Positions 17,792 to 26,100 of a DNA stretch of 26,100 nucleotides are shown here, one piece after another. Position 1 is the stretch's first letter. Every line of letters begins with the position of its first letter. The translations under genes were made by a program, and so were the position numbers. The notes below the pieces were generated by a model. It had not been told where the DNA came from and did not search any database. It saw only the letters and a program-made list of their open reading frames with translations. Source of the stretch: Isochrysis galbana (lineage: Eukaryota > Haptophyta > Isochrysidales > Isochrysidaceae); assembly GCA_018136815.1 (NCBI GenBank), contig CM030935.1:6542955-6569054 (forward strand), in the 5' to 3' direction.

Positions 17792-20336
17792 CGCCCAGGG
17801 ACGGGCCGACAATCACGACGCACGCGCGCGAGAAACAGACGGGACGACAGCCCAGGAGGCCCAACACCATGACCACCAACACCAGGAAAGACCACCACAG
17901 AGGACAAATCACACAACAACCCCAAAAAGGGGCGACAGAGTCACGGAAACGAGGGACCCCACGGGCCATGGAAAAACGGGAGCACACAAGAGGCTAACCC
18001 CACCCTTCACCCCGACCACGCAGGTGGCACTCCTCGACGAAGACCTAGAGCCTGAACCTGAAGAGGAGGCCGAATTTCCACACTCTCATAAAATCATCAT
18101 CATCTTTACGGCGTACGAGAAAGGCCACAAAGCCAAAGACGAAGAAATCCTTGGCGCGATCGTCGCGCACCTGAACAAACTGGAAGGTGTAGACCTGGAG
18201 CCCGACTTCCTCTCTAAGAGCGCCGCCGGCCCATGGGAGATTCTCGTCACGGCGGATTGCGCCAACCAGTTCAGGGAGCAATACAAGGATGTTGCGGATT
18301 TTCGCAAGGCGGGCATCCCGTGTCCGATTGCGGTTAAGTACCAAACGCTCGATGAAAAGTTCAACGGACTACCGCGTGCGTCCAACAAGGCGCTGGCCAG
18401 CGCGTACAAGGACGCGTCGGCGCACCTGGTGGTGCGCAACTACAAGTTCGAGCTAAGGAGCCTCATCACGATTAGCTCGCTCGCCAAGGCGGTAGAGAAC
18501 CAAGGCTTCTTTTTTCTCCAAGGCAACCAAGAGCGCACCAAAATCCTCACCAAAGAGGGAATCCTAGTAACGCAAGGCAAAAAAGAGGTGTACCACCTCT
18601 ATGTTGCCCCAAAGCATGGAACCTTCGCCTCCTTCGACTTCCCGCGCAAACTACTGCTCAAAGTCGACGGGGCTCCCTACCCCATCGAATACTCCGTTCG
18701 CAACTGCCGCGAGCTAGGCGGGGATATCAAAAACCTGAACATTCATGCCGGGCCCAAGGGCTGCAAGGGATACAACAAAGGCTATGCCATGGCGTTCCAA
18801 CCTCCTCTGCGCATCTGCGTATGCGAGGAGGAAAAAGCTGCACGCCTCGAGCGTGAAGAACGTAGGCGCATGGCGCCACAGAAGAGGACCGTCCAAGAGG
18901 CCATGAACCCGGACGCCCCGGAGCTGTGCAAGCGCTTCCCGAACGGCAAATGCCCCATGAACATCATGGGCAAGGCGTGCAACCGTTCGCACGACTACCC
19001 GGGCGCATGGAAGGACGGCAAATGCACTATAATCTGCGCATTCCCACGAGCAAGCGCCGGTGCACCAGGGAAGCAGCCCAAGGGCGGATTCTGCGCCCTA
19101 GGCGCGGAATGCCGCTACAATCACAAGTACGCATGCCGCGACCGCGACATGCGCCGCGCTAACACTCTCATAATCTATGCGCTCACGTTCGACTCCACAC
19201 GTGGTTACCCAGGTGAGGGACCGATCATTATCGTCTCCTACAACATGAACGGCGCCGGCCACGGTGCTCTAGGCTCGGTGCTCGCCCAGGCGAGAAAAGC
19301 TAGAGTAGACATCATAATACTCCAAGAACTGCACGCCTACGCCGACGGCAGGCACCTCCGAGCATGCACGACCGCCAAGGCCATGGGGTGGCAGATGGTA
19401 CACGCACCTGCTAACGCCTCAGACCCGGCGAGTGGGGTAGGAATCGCGGTGCGCGACTCCTCCCCCAGGGTGAAACTGATACCGGACACGACCGAGACGC
19501 TAATAGAGGGCAGATGCCTGCGAGCTAGATGCGTGATAGATTCTAAAGAACTGGAAATAATATCCGTATACTTAAGCGCCATACCTAGCATAAGAACCAC
19601 CCAGATAGATACATTAAAAGCGATCCCGCTAGGTAGAGAACGCGACACCCTTGTGGGAGGCGACTTTAACTGCGTAGAGAACGTGGAAACGGACACAAGG
19701 AAAGCGGAGGATAGAGAAGGATACGGAAACGCCCACGGCCCCAAACTAAGGTCCGCGATGAACGCGCTGGGGCTAATCGACGCATACACCCTAGTCAACG
19801 GAAACACGAGAGGAGGTTTTACCAGACTCTCGGGGACTATCCATACGAGGATAGACAGAATATACACACCCATCACGTGCTCCAATATTAACTGGCAAAC
19901 CATCGGCCCGCACCCGGCGCTCTTTACAGGAAAGGGCGCCTCAGACCACCTCCCAGTAGTGGGCACATTCGAAGTCGTCGGGTATAAAACGGGGCGCACG
20001 TACGACGTGCGGATGAACAGCGAACTGTTCGACTCGGAAGAGGCCCGAAGGGTTGTACCACACCTATGGAGGAGCCACATAAATCCGGAGACCCCGGAGG
20101 AAGAGATAGACGACGCCTGGGGCAATGCCAAAAGAGCGGTGGCAACATACCTCCTATGGGCGACGCGACAGGGCAAAGAGCACCAGGCGATAGCCAAAGC
20201 GACTGACGAGCTTGCGCTGCTGGGAATCGAGCTCGACGACGGCGAGCCTGACGCCCGAACAATGACACTTACATTCACTTCCAGGGAGAATATATCCCGA
20301 GAGACAAATTCTTGGCATCATGGAGCGCCATTGTAG
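17724..20336 (+). CDS. Non-LTR retrotransposon protein: CCCH zinc fingers and APE-type endonuclease
   Basis: The open frame is 870 codons, numbered from GTG at 17724; the first in-frame ATG is only near residue 355, so the real start is uncertain. Residues about 30-105 are low-complexity and polar. A conserved-looking globular region of unknown family follows (about 120-375). Two CCCH-like fingers come next (C402, C410, C419, H423, and C457, C463, H467), a likely nucleic-acid binding unit. The endonuclease/exonuclease/phosphatase domain spans about 500-750: Asn 507/509 in SYNMNGAG, Glu 535 in LQELHA, Asp 647 and Asn 649 in GGDFNC, the RIDRIY segment, and Ser-Asp-His 740-742. All catalytic residues of a target-nicking endonuclease are present. 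After about residue 842 the frame leaves the natural one: the residues that should follow continue in the frame open from 20252, and this ORF stops at 20334-20336. No reverse transcriptase follows. Confidence 0.88.
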   Translation: MLLATEWLRALRLRSTRQRPSSDAQGRADNHDARARETDGTTAQEAQHHDHQHQERPPQRTNHTTTPKRGDRVTETRDPTGHGKTGAHKRLTPPFTPTTQVALLDEDLEPEPEEEAEFPHSHKIIIIFTAYEKGHKAKDEEILGAIVAHLNKLEGVDLEPDFLSKSAAGPWEILVTADCANQFREQYKDVADFRKAGIPCPIAVKYQTLDEKFNGLPRASNKALASAYKDASAHLVVRNYKFELRSLITISSLAKAVENQGFFFLQGNQERTKILTKEGILVTQGKKEVYHLYVAPKHGTFASFDFPRKLLLKVDGAPYPIEYSVRNCRELGGDIKNLNIHAGPKGCKGYNKGYAMAFQPPLRICVCEEEKAARLEREERRRMAPQKRTVQEAMNPDAPELCKRFPNGKCPMNIMGKACNRSHDYPGAWKDGKCTIICAFPRASAGAPGKQPKGGFCALGAECRYNHKYACRDRDMRRANTLIIYALTFDSTRGYPGEGPIIIVSYNMNGAGHGALGSVLAQARKARVDIIILQELHAYADGRHLRACTTAKAMGWQMVHAPANASDPASGVGIAVRDSSPRVKLIPDTTETLIEGRCLRARCVIDSKELEIISVYLSAIPSIRTTQIDTLKAIPLGRERDTLVGGDFNCVENVETDTRKAEDREGYGNAHGPKLRSAMNALGLIDAYTLVNGNTRGGFTRLSGTIHTRIDRIYTPITCSNINWQTIGPHPALFTGKGASDHLPVVGTFEVVGYKTGRTYDVRMNSELFDSEEARRVVPHLWRSHINPETPEEEIDDAWGNAKRAVATYLLWATRQGKEHQAIAKATDELALLGIELDDGEPDARTMTLTFTSRENISRETNSWHHGAPL

Positions 20337-21439
20337 ATCACGCCGAGACGATGTTGACGTCACGGGCGGCCCCAACGGATGCAGAGACATCGGCGACGAG
20401 GCGGGAAACCAGCGAACATCGCGGCTCGGAAGAGCATACCCCGAAACTACACATAGCCCAAGACGGCAGCTACTTCGCCGAGCTCAAAGGCGAATGGTAT
20501 GAAGCGGAGCTCTCGTACCTAGGTACGCCCATAATCGGCGCAAGACTCGACAAAGCCCCCGAACAGCTAGATCCCTCCCCACCGGCGAAATGGGGGAATG
20601 GCTTTAAATCAAACAAGAGATTGGAATACCCCCTAGCGGACGAGTATACCCTAGACGGAGACACCCCTCTGGACGAAATGGGAGTGGAACAACTTACACG
20701 AGCAATGCAGAAGACGGACGGAAAGCGTAGACGCCTAACGGGGCCCGAGAATTGGAAACGGCGGCTACCGACACCCGACAACACGTGGGAGCACCTAGCC
20801 ACAATATATACATCCCCGATGATGACGGCGAGAGATACACACCTCCACTTCAAGCACCTAACCCACAGAAGGATAGGCACATACAACCGGTTCGCGGATA
20901 GGGACAAAACCTGCCGCATGTGCAAAGCGTCTAACGAATCTTCCACCCACTTGGGAGAATGCCCGAGGGTAGTCAAGATTTTCGAAACGCTCGACAAACT
21001 GGCAAGGTACACTCCCCGAAGTGGTAGAAGCAGGGAAGAGGTAATCATAGACAACCTTTTCATGCACCCCCGGGGGGAAACACCGCGATCGCTCACCATA
21101 CTCTACACTCTAGCGTGGAGATATATTTTGACGGACTTTTACAGGATACACTACGATGGCATTGAATTCTCGGAGGAATCAGTGTTGATAAGAACGATAG
21201 ATAGATACACGACGCTAAGCAAGGCACTACTTTTTGCGAGTACAACAGACTCGGCTAGGACCGCCCAAGCAGGCATGGGCAGACAGCCGAAGAAAAGGAT
21301 CGACATGAACGATGTATACCCTATATTCACACTAGGTGCAAGAGGTAAGCTAGAACCAAGTCTAGAGTTACAAGCCCTGACCACCAAGTTGGGGGTGGCA
21401 TATATAACTGCCGAGAGACCCGAACCAGAACAAGACTAA
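20252..21439 (+). CDS. C-terminal remnant of the non-LTR retrotransposon protein, RT domain lost
   Basis: This frame is open from 20252 to TAA at 21437-21439 and lacks an ATG at its start, consistent with being the tail of a longer polyprotein. Its first residues (YIHFQGEYIPRDKFLASW) look like the segment that normally precedes the reverse transcriptase. The rest matches the post-RT region: NTWEHLATIYTSP, then LHFKHLTHRRIGT, then a zinc knuckle CX2CX8HX3C (Cys codons at 20912, 20921 and 20960, His at 20948). About 150 residues without RT motifs separate the two parts. It is on a different frame from the endonuclease ORF, so a frameshift lies between about 20240 and 20270. It should be read as a broken pseudogene-like half rather than a separate gene. 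Confidence 0.75.
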   Translation, partial: RPNNDTYIHFQGEYIPRDKFLASWSAIVDHAETMLTSRAAPTDAETSATRRETSEHRGSEEHTPKLHIAQDGSYFAELKGEWYEAELSYLGTPIIGARLDKAPEQLDPSPPAKWGNGFKSNKRLEYPLADEYTLDGDTPLDEMGVEQLTRAMQKTDGKRRRLTGPENWKRRLPTPDNTWEHLATIYTSPMMTARDTHLHFKHLTHRRIGTYNRFADRDKTCRMCKASNESSTHLGECPRVVKIFETLDKLARYTPRSGRSREEVIIDNLFMHPRGETPRSLTILYTLAWRYILTDFYRIHYDGIEFSEESVLIRTIDRYTTLSKALLFASTTDSARTAQAGMGRQPKKRIDMNDVYPIFTLGARGKLEPSLELQALTTKLGVAYITAERPEPEQD

Positions 21440-21558
21440 GACGTGATACACCTCGACGGGACATAAATCCACCGAAACGCGATAGCGGCCAGCGAGGGCG
21501 AGAAAGAGACGAGCGCGCCCGCGACCCGACAGACACACAACGACAACTAACCAATAAC

Positions 21559-21645
21559 AGGCCTGCCCGGAACCCGCGCTCTGAACCAGGCTCGTGGTAG
21601 CGCACCCGAGCCGAACCCCGGATACCGAAGACAAAGGAATGAAGG
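21559..21645 (+). repeat. 3' tail of the non-LTR element with conserved hairpin
   Basis: About 120 bases after the last stop codon begins a segment shared with 139-225. GGCTCG (21589-21594) pairs perfectly with CGAGCC (21607-21612) around a 12-nt loop whose GGT and ACC can pair again. In the left copy one pair changes from T-A to C-G on both arms, which supports selection on RNA structure. In non-LTR elements such tails are the site where the reverse transcriptase binds its template RNA; that role is inferred here. Confidence 0.7.
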
Positions 21646-22558
21646 GGAGAAGGGGAGGAGGTGGAGGAAAGGGAAATTAAGGGCGGTGGTGTCAGGGATG
21701 GGGAAGTACCCTAGGTTAGTAGGTGTGTAGCCCAGAATCTTCAGATGTTTTTTGTTTTTTTTTTACTAACTCTCAGTTGTTTTATTGATGCCAAGAAAAC
21801 AACCAAACATGGAACATGAGGTTGCAGGTTGCAGCCTCTCACCATGTCCATGGGAGGTTAATATTCGCCACAACTCTGCTTTAAGTTAAAGCTTAAAGCT
21901 TTAAGCTTTAACTTCAACAATTAATTAATGATTGATAATTACTACTACTACTACTAACTACATTGTCTACCGATCACCGATCGACCGATAGAACATACTA
22001 CTAGCTACTAGAACTGATACCCTTCCTCATCCTCCTCTTCATCTTCTGTTGTGTTGTGTACGTGTACTTCTAATTGTATTTGCGCCGGTAAGGGACGGCA
22101 CGCAACCTGCTGCAAAAATAAGAATGCGTGGCAAAGGGATCGGGATTGGAGTTCGCATCGCGCTGAATAGCTTCTTTTCCTCCTTGCGCACTTAGGAAAG
22201 TGCAATTTTATGTATGTGCCACTTCTCCAAGACGGACAAGATGAACCTAACCCGTTAACCTACTGCAAATGCACGTGGCGCCACCACGTCGGGCACGCAT
22301 GCACATAAGCAAAACCTGTGTGGAGCGGCATGCCCATCTGATCTACCAACGGCCATGTGGCGTGACGTAGGCGTGACGTTACCCACCACCACCACACCAC
22401 CGCCGCCATTAGGAGCGCATGCTCACGGCACGTCCTCCCACAAAATATTACTAGCCGTGCGGCACCTCTCAGATTGGGGCGTGCGCAATGTCACGCACTG
22501 TGGCGAACTGCAACAACGGCGATGGGGCACGTCGGTGGGGCGATGATAGCTCTTGATG
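21646..22558. other. AT-richer intergenic region downstream of the cullin gene
   Basis: No gene is supported. It contains a T run near 21750-21769, a 32-bp palindrome at 21883-21914 (listed separately), ACT triplet repeats (about 21940-21956), and overlapping CGATC motifs (about 21970-21988). The cullin 3' untranslated region must occupy its right part. A 65-codon minus-strand frame at 22008-22205 ends in an acidic stretch but has no other support. Confidence 0.5.
21883..21914. repeat. Perfect 32-bp palindrome built of AAGCTTTAA-type modules
   Basis: Bases 21883-21898 are the exact reverse complement of 21899-21914, with no spacer. Two further pairs can form beyond a single mismatch on each side. 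The sequence uses only short TTAA and AAGCTT modules, in a region clearly more AT-rich than its surroundings. It could be a cruciform-prone site, a terminal part of a small transposon, or chance expansion of short modules. Confidence 0.8.
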
Positions 22559-25259
22559 TCATGCAAGATACCGGTATGTGGAGGGCGATTTGGGATCTCG
22601 CTCCAGATACTCGCGATCGATGAGGGACTCGATGCGCTTCTTGAGATCAGCAGGCTTGAGAGGGAACTTAAGCTGTTCCACAAAGGGCGGGGGGGGACGG
22701 GGGGGGGGGGGGGGGCAGGGGTGAATATTTGCCCGACCAAGGCAGCCGCCTTATTGCTCTCACGGCAGTGGGCGTTACGGATGCGCCAAAGGCGACGCAG
22801 CGAGAATGAAGACCACGGGAAGGCAGGCTCGGCGCAAGCGAGGGCGCTCGCAACACCTGCTGGAAGAGTTCTGACATAAGAATCGAGTGTGCAAGGGTCT
22901 TGCGCGCTTTCATCACCCGGACAATCGCGGCATCAATCTGATATTGGCGGTCCTGGAAGACGCGCTCGCTCGTCTGCTCGTTTTCGGTCTCGGTTTCTCG
23001 CATTTGAATAGAGTTGATCTGCGGCGAACCGGGAGCGGCGGTTGCGGTTAGCGCGCGTGCTGCCGCGCTGCCGTCAAGCTTAAGGTACGGGCGAAAGGTG
23101 TGATGTGCTTGTCTCACAGAGAGCATCTAACGGGCCAGGAGAAGGGGAGGAGGGATGGGCGCTCACACCTTGATGCGAAAGAGGCTGTGCTTGAAGGTCG
23201 TGTCGAAAAAGAAAGCGTCCGTGTCGTTCACATCACGCCCCTTGGGTTCCTTGCGCAGGACACGCACCTTGCCGCACGCAAGTGACTGTGGTGCAAGCAA
23301 GAGGTTTAGGGGTAAGGCGGAGCAGATGCCGGGGCTAAGGCGGCAGCGCGCGGGCGCTAGCGAGCATTGGCCTAGCCCCCTCTGAATCGGCGAAGGCGGC
23401 TCTACCTGCAACGTGACCTTAAGCTCCCTGTCCTCAATGCCGGTGGCCTGCAGGAGATGTGTATAGCTCAGCCCATCGCCCTCGTTGAAGAGCAAGAGCA
23501 CAATTGTTTGTAGCAAGGAGACGGCCATCTCCTTCTTCCCAGATGGAAAATTGGCCCGAAGAGTGCAGTGGCCCAAGTAGGGGTGCCAGAGGAGCCGTCG
23601 ACCGTTGTGCTTCGACATGTAGAAGCTGGAGAAGATCTGCTGCATTTCAAGAATCTCGCGCGGCAAGTTCACCTCGACCGGAGGGTATGTCGGCCAATAG
23701 CCTTGTGTGAGTACATGCACAGACAACTCAACAGAGGGTGACACCTGAGCGGCGTGCGGCGACGTGCGGAAGGACGCCATGACGTCCTTTGAGAGGTCGA
23801 TATCCTTGAACATGCCCTCCAGCTTGGAGGTGAACCCAGATCCACACTCAGCCTACAACATGAGGCGGTGTGCTCGAGCTGGGCTCCGAAACCGCATGAG
23901 GCGCACCGCTTGCGGGGCAGATGAATGATGCCCACGTGTCCGGCCATTGTGCCGGGCTTTTGATCTCTCGCTAACACCTTGAGTTTCGAAATCATGGACT
24001 TCTCTGCGTCGATCGAGGCAGATTTGTCGAGGAGCAGCCGCTTCGAGAGGTCCTTTTTGTAGAAAGCCTCGAACATGTCCTTCCCATCGATGTAGCGGAA
24101 GAGAGTCATCGCCTTGTCGAGGCAGCTCTCGATCTCGTCCTCGCTCGACCCCTTGTTTCCAGCCCGAAGCTTCGAGTCGAGGTAGCGCGCGAGCAACTCG
24201 GCCGGCCGGTTCTGTCGGATATTGATGAAGTGCTCGAATGCTTCCTGTCAGACCGACGCAGCACGTCGCGGGGAAGGGAGCATCGGTAGGAAACCTACCG
24301 TCCGTGGGTTTGGCACCAGGGCGCGGCGCTTCGTCCACGCAAGACGGCGCACCTTCAAGGTGTGCCCGAATTGCTCGTTGTTCGCAAAGGCGTCTATGAG
24401 GATGAGATCAAGCTTAGCCTTGAGCTCGAGCAGCTGTTGCACCATCTCGCGATCTCGCTCCGGATCGCTCACCAATGCCGTGCCTACCCGCTTGATGTAA
24501 GCGCTGAGCGCCTGCCGTAGCGCAGGGAGCTCGTCCACGAGGCCAAAGAGGTTGTACACTCGCTTGAGGTCCTCCACCCGTTTGTCGTCGAGGAGGCTGC
24601 TGAAGCCCTTCTCCAGTATTGCTGGCACGTGAACCGCCAGCAGCGTGTGCTTCACCGCCGCAATTAGCGGCTTGCGAGAGCTCACATGCAGGTAGTGCGC
24701 CACGCGCGCCTCCTCCGCGGCTAGCCGCGACTCAATGTGCAGCAGCAAAGAGGGCACGTCGAGAGAGTGAAGCTTCTCGGCACCCTCGGCAAGGTAGAAG
24801 GCAGTGGTCGCCTCGAGAAAGGCCTCCTCAAAGTGCTGCTGATACATCCCCAAATCGTACAGCATACGAAGCAGCTCCGAGAGAAGTGAGCGCTCCACCT
24901 GATCCCCATTCCGTTCCTGCTCAATTAAAGTGAGGAGGCCGGCGCGTAGTTTGGCAGTGACGTCGGGCCGGCTGCTCAGATTATTGCGGAACGAGGCGAG
25001 CCCCATCTCCCACAGCGATTTCTTCGTCGCAGTCTGCATTACGTAGGTGCGGTCTAGGAAGAGGAAAATAGATCGCAGCGTGAGCATCTCTTCACAGTGC
25101 GCCGCCCAGACGCCATGCACAAGTGCAAGGAAGGCGGATGTGTCAGGCGTGTGCCTTCGCAGCCGCTCGATCGCACTTCCGATGTGCGCCTCACACTCCG
25201 CCTCGAGCCGGGAGTAGGTGGAGGCAGCGTGCGACTGGAGGCAAAGATCTTCCACACCC
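22559..25259 (-). CDS. CUL4: Cullin, CUL4-type, 5' exon(s) outside the window
   Basis: Six exons are visible on the minus strand: 24353-25259, 23978-24244, 23406-23852, 23169-23285, 22857-23018 and 22559-22672. All introns are GT-AG (108, 125, 120, 150 and 184 bases) and in phase 0, giving about 670 residues up to the end YRYLA. The first visible exon opens at VEDLC, equivalent to about residue 110 of animal CUL4, so an N-terminal exon is missing and was not found in the next 840 bases. CUL4 hallmarks are [49 protein letters not shown], and [10 protein letters not shown]. The neddylation site is intact: Lys in IVRVMKARK (codon 22908-22910), and the winged-helix end [17 protein letters not shown] follows. 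It is the scaffold of a cullin-RING ubiquitin ligase that binds a DDB1-like adaptor at the N-terminal part and RBX1 at the C-terminal part. Confidence 0.95.
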
Positions 25260-26100
25260 CTGCAGCCATAAAGGATACGATGTACCAGCACGTGGGGGGG
25301 GGGGGGGGGGGGGGGGTAAGAGAGCTGGACAATGCTTACTTATGGGGGGGGTGGCGGGCAGCTAGCCGAAGGCATCAACAGCATTAGTTGTTCATCACAT
25401 CGTCACTTCCTCTTCTCTCCACGAGGGAAGGTGGTGATGGTAGTGAAGGGTGCAGTCACACATCACATTTCCCTGAAAACTATCACTTCCCCTCGTGGTG
25501 TCGGTCGCATGGATGCATGGGGGCTATCGGGATATGCGCAACGGTTTTCAAACCAATGCGCAAAATCCGCCGACCCCCGCATACACCACGTGAGAACCTT
25601 GAGGGAAGAGTGCCATCAGGGCGGCCAAGGCCGGGGGACAGATTGGAAGAAGTGAGGCCAAACGATCGCCAATCGTAGCCTCGGGAGAGAAGAGAGGCAT
25701 TTCTGGCTTGAGGCCGTGCCTCTAGGCGAGTTCGCTCGAGCGCAAAGCGCCCCCTGGACACAAAGAGTCTGCAGAGCCGATACGCAGGCGTAAAGGGCAT
25801 GGCGTCTGATTCTCCCGTGCCCACTGTGTGTGCCTCAACACGCCCCTCCCTCCCGTAAAGGCGTTCGTGCATACCACCCACCCTCCCAAGATGTCGCATA
25901 GCGCCATCAGAGATGAGAAGGCGAGAGGAGTAGCCTTTTCTCCGTACCCATAGAGCGACATGTGTCCCCCACCACTCTCCATTCTCCAGTCCTTTCCCAC
26001 CCATATCCAGCCCACCTCTGCCAACTGGTCCACAACACCAATAAAGAAGAGAAGGGCGAGAGGGCCGGGCTCCCCCCCCCCCCCCCCACCCTCCCCCCTT
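25260..26100. other. Upstream intron or flank of the cullin gene
   Basis: The exon at 25259 begins after an intron acceptor (GGCTGCAG), so this is intron sequence and possibly the 5' flank. A long G run (about 25292-25316, a C run on the gene strand) lies about 30-60 bases before the acceptor and could serve as a polypyrimidine tract. Another G run is at about 25343-25350 and a C run at about 26072-26088. A 173-codon minus-strand frame (25483-26004) shows no cullin similarity. Confidence 0.5.

Larger units (their letters stand above)
17642..21645 (+). mobile_element. Non-LTR retrotransposon (APE-endonuclease type), internally deleted
   Basis: The element is defined by a CCCH-finger plus endonuclease ORF, a C-terminal ORF with a zinc knuckle, and a 3' tail shared with 139-225. 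No reverse transcriptase motif (no YADD-type block) lies anywhere between the endonuclease and the C-terminal region, although such an element should have a domain of several hundred residues there. It is therefore a defective, RT-less derivative that could move only with enzymes supplied by a complete copy. The 5' end is not defined. Its codon use and neighbours do not tell how old the insertion is, but two frame changes indicate decay. Confidence 0.85.

Noticed and set aside
19337..20278. Minus-strand frame of 313 codons opposite the endonuclease
   Set aside because: It is the antisense of a domain with intact catalytic residues and has no domain of its own.
22008..22205. 65-codon minus-strand ORF with an acidic C-terminus
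   Set aside because: The only notable part is a short Glu/Asp run from a CTC/TCC repeat; it is not part of the cullin, whose end is clear at 22559.
25483..26004. Candidate first cullin exon
   Set aside because: The frame shows no similarity to the cullin N-terminal repeats, so the missing exon is placed outside the window.
1..26100. tRNA, rRNA or CRISPR arrays
   Set aside because: No cloverleaf, ribosomal or spaced-repeat pattern was recognised by eye on either strand.

Overview
The window is nuclear DNA of a eukaryote, most likely a GC-rich unicellular alga or other protist. Protein genes have GT-AG introns, one gene is a cullin of the CUL4 type, and two retrotransposon classes sit between the genes. 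Long G/C homopolymers and CT-rich tracts recur. I cannot place the organism further from sequence alone; a haptophyte or similar alga is a guess. A run of 100 Ns (8501-8600) marks an assembly gap.

Layout. Positions 139-225 hold an orphan 3' tail of a non-LTR retrotransposon. A coiled-coil protein gene (598-1704, minus) and a spliced major-facilitator transporter gene (2634-5512, plus; exons 2634-2791 and 3841-5512) diverge from a 0.9 kb CT-rich intergenic region. A convergent 1 kb interval with a 114/111 bp tandem repeat separates the transporter from a 7-bladed lactonase gene (6578-8092, minus) that ends in a predicted C-terminal membrane anchor.

From the gap to about 16.45 kb lies a Ty3/gypsy-type chromovirus. 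It has three consecutive open frames, each offset by -1 from the one before: a Ser-rich ORF (8746-9717), a DNA cytosine-C5 methyltransferase-like ORF of the small phage type (9507-10643), and a Pol polyprotein with protease, RT, RNase H, integrase and chromodomain (10643-16060). The methyltransferase inside the retrotransposon is the most notable feature of the window. No Gag capsid domain or CCHC knuckle is visible, and no 5' LTR is present (it may lie in the gap).

From about 17.6 to 21.65 kb lies a non-LTR element of the APE-endonuclease type with CCCH zinc fingers. It keeps its endonuclease and its C-terminal zinc-knuckle region, but the whole reverse transcriptase is missing and the frame breaks near 20.25 kb. 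Its 3' tail matches the tail at 139-225 and both fold a hairpin with a compensatory base change. The right end is a CUL4-type cullin gene on the minus strand (22559-25259, six exons visible), whose 5' exon(s) must lie beyond the window.

The host genes have no obvious functional link to each other: a transporter, a sugar-lactone hydrolase, a ubiquitin-ligase scaffold and an unknown coiled-coil protein.
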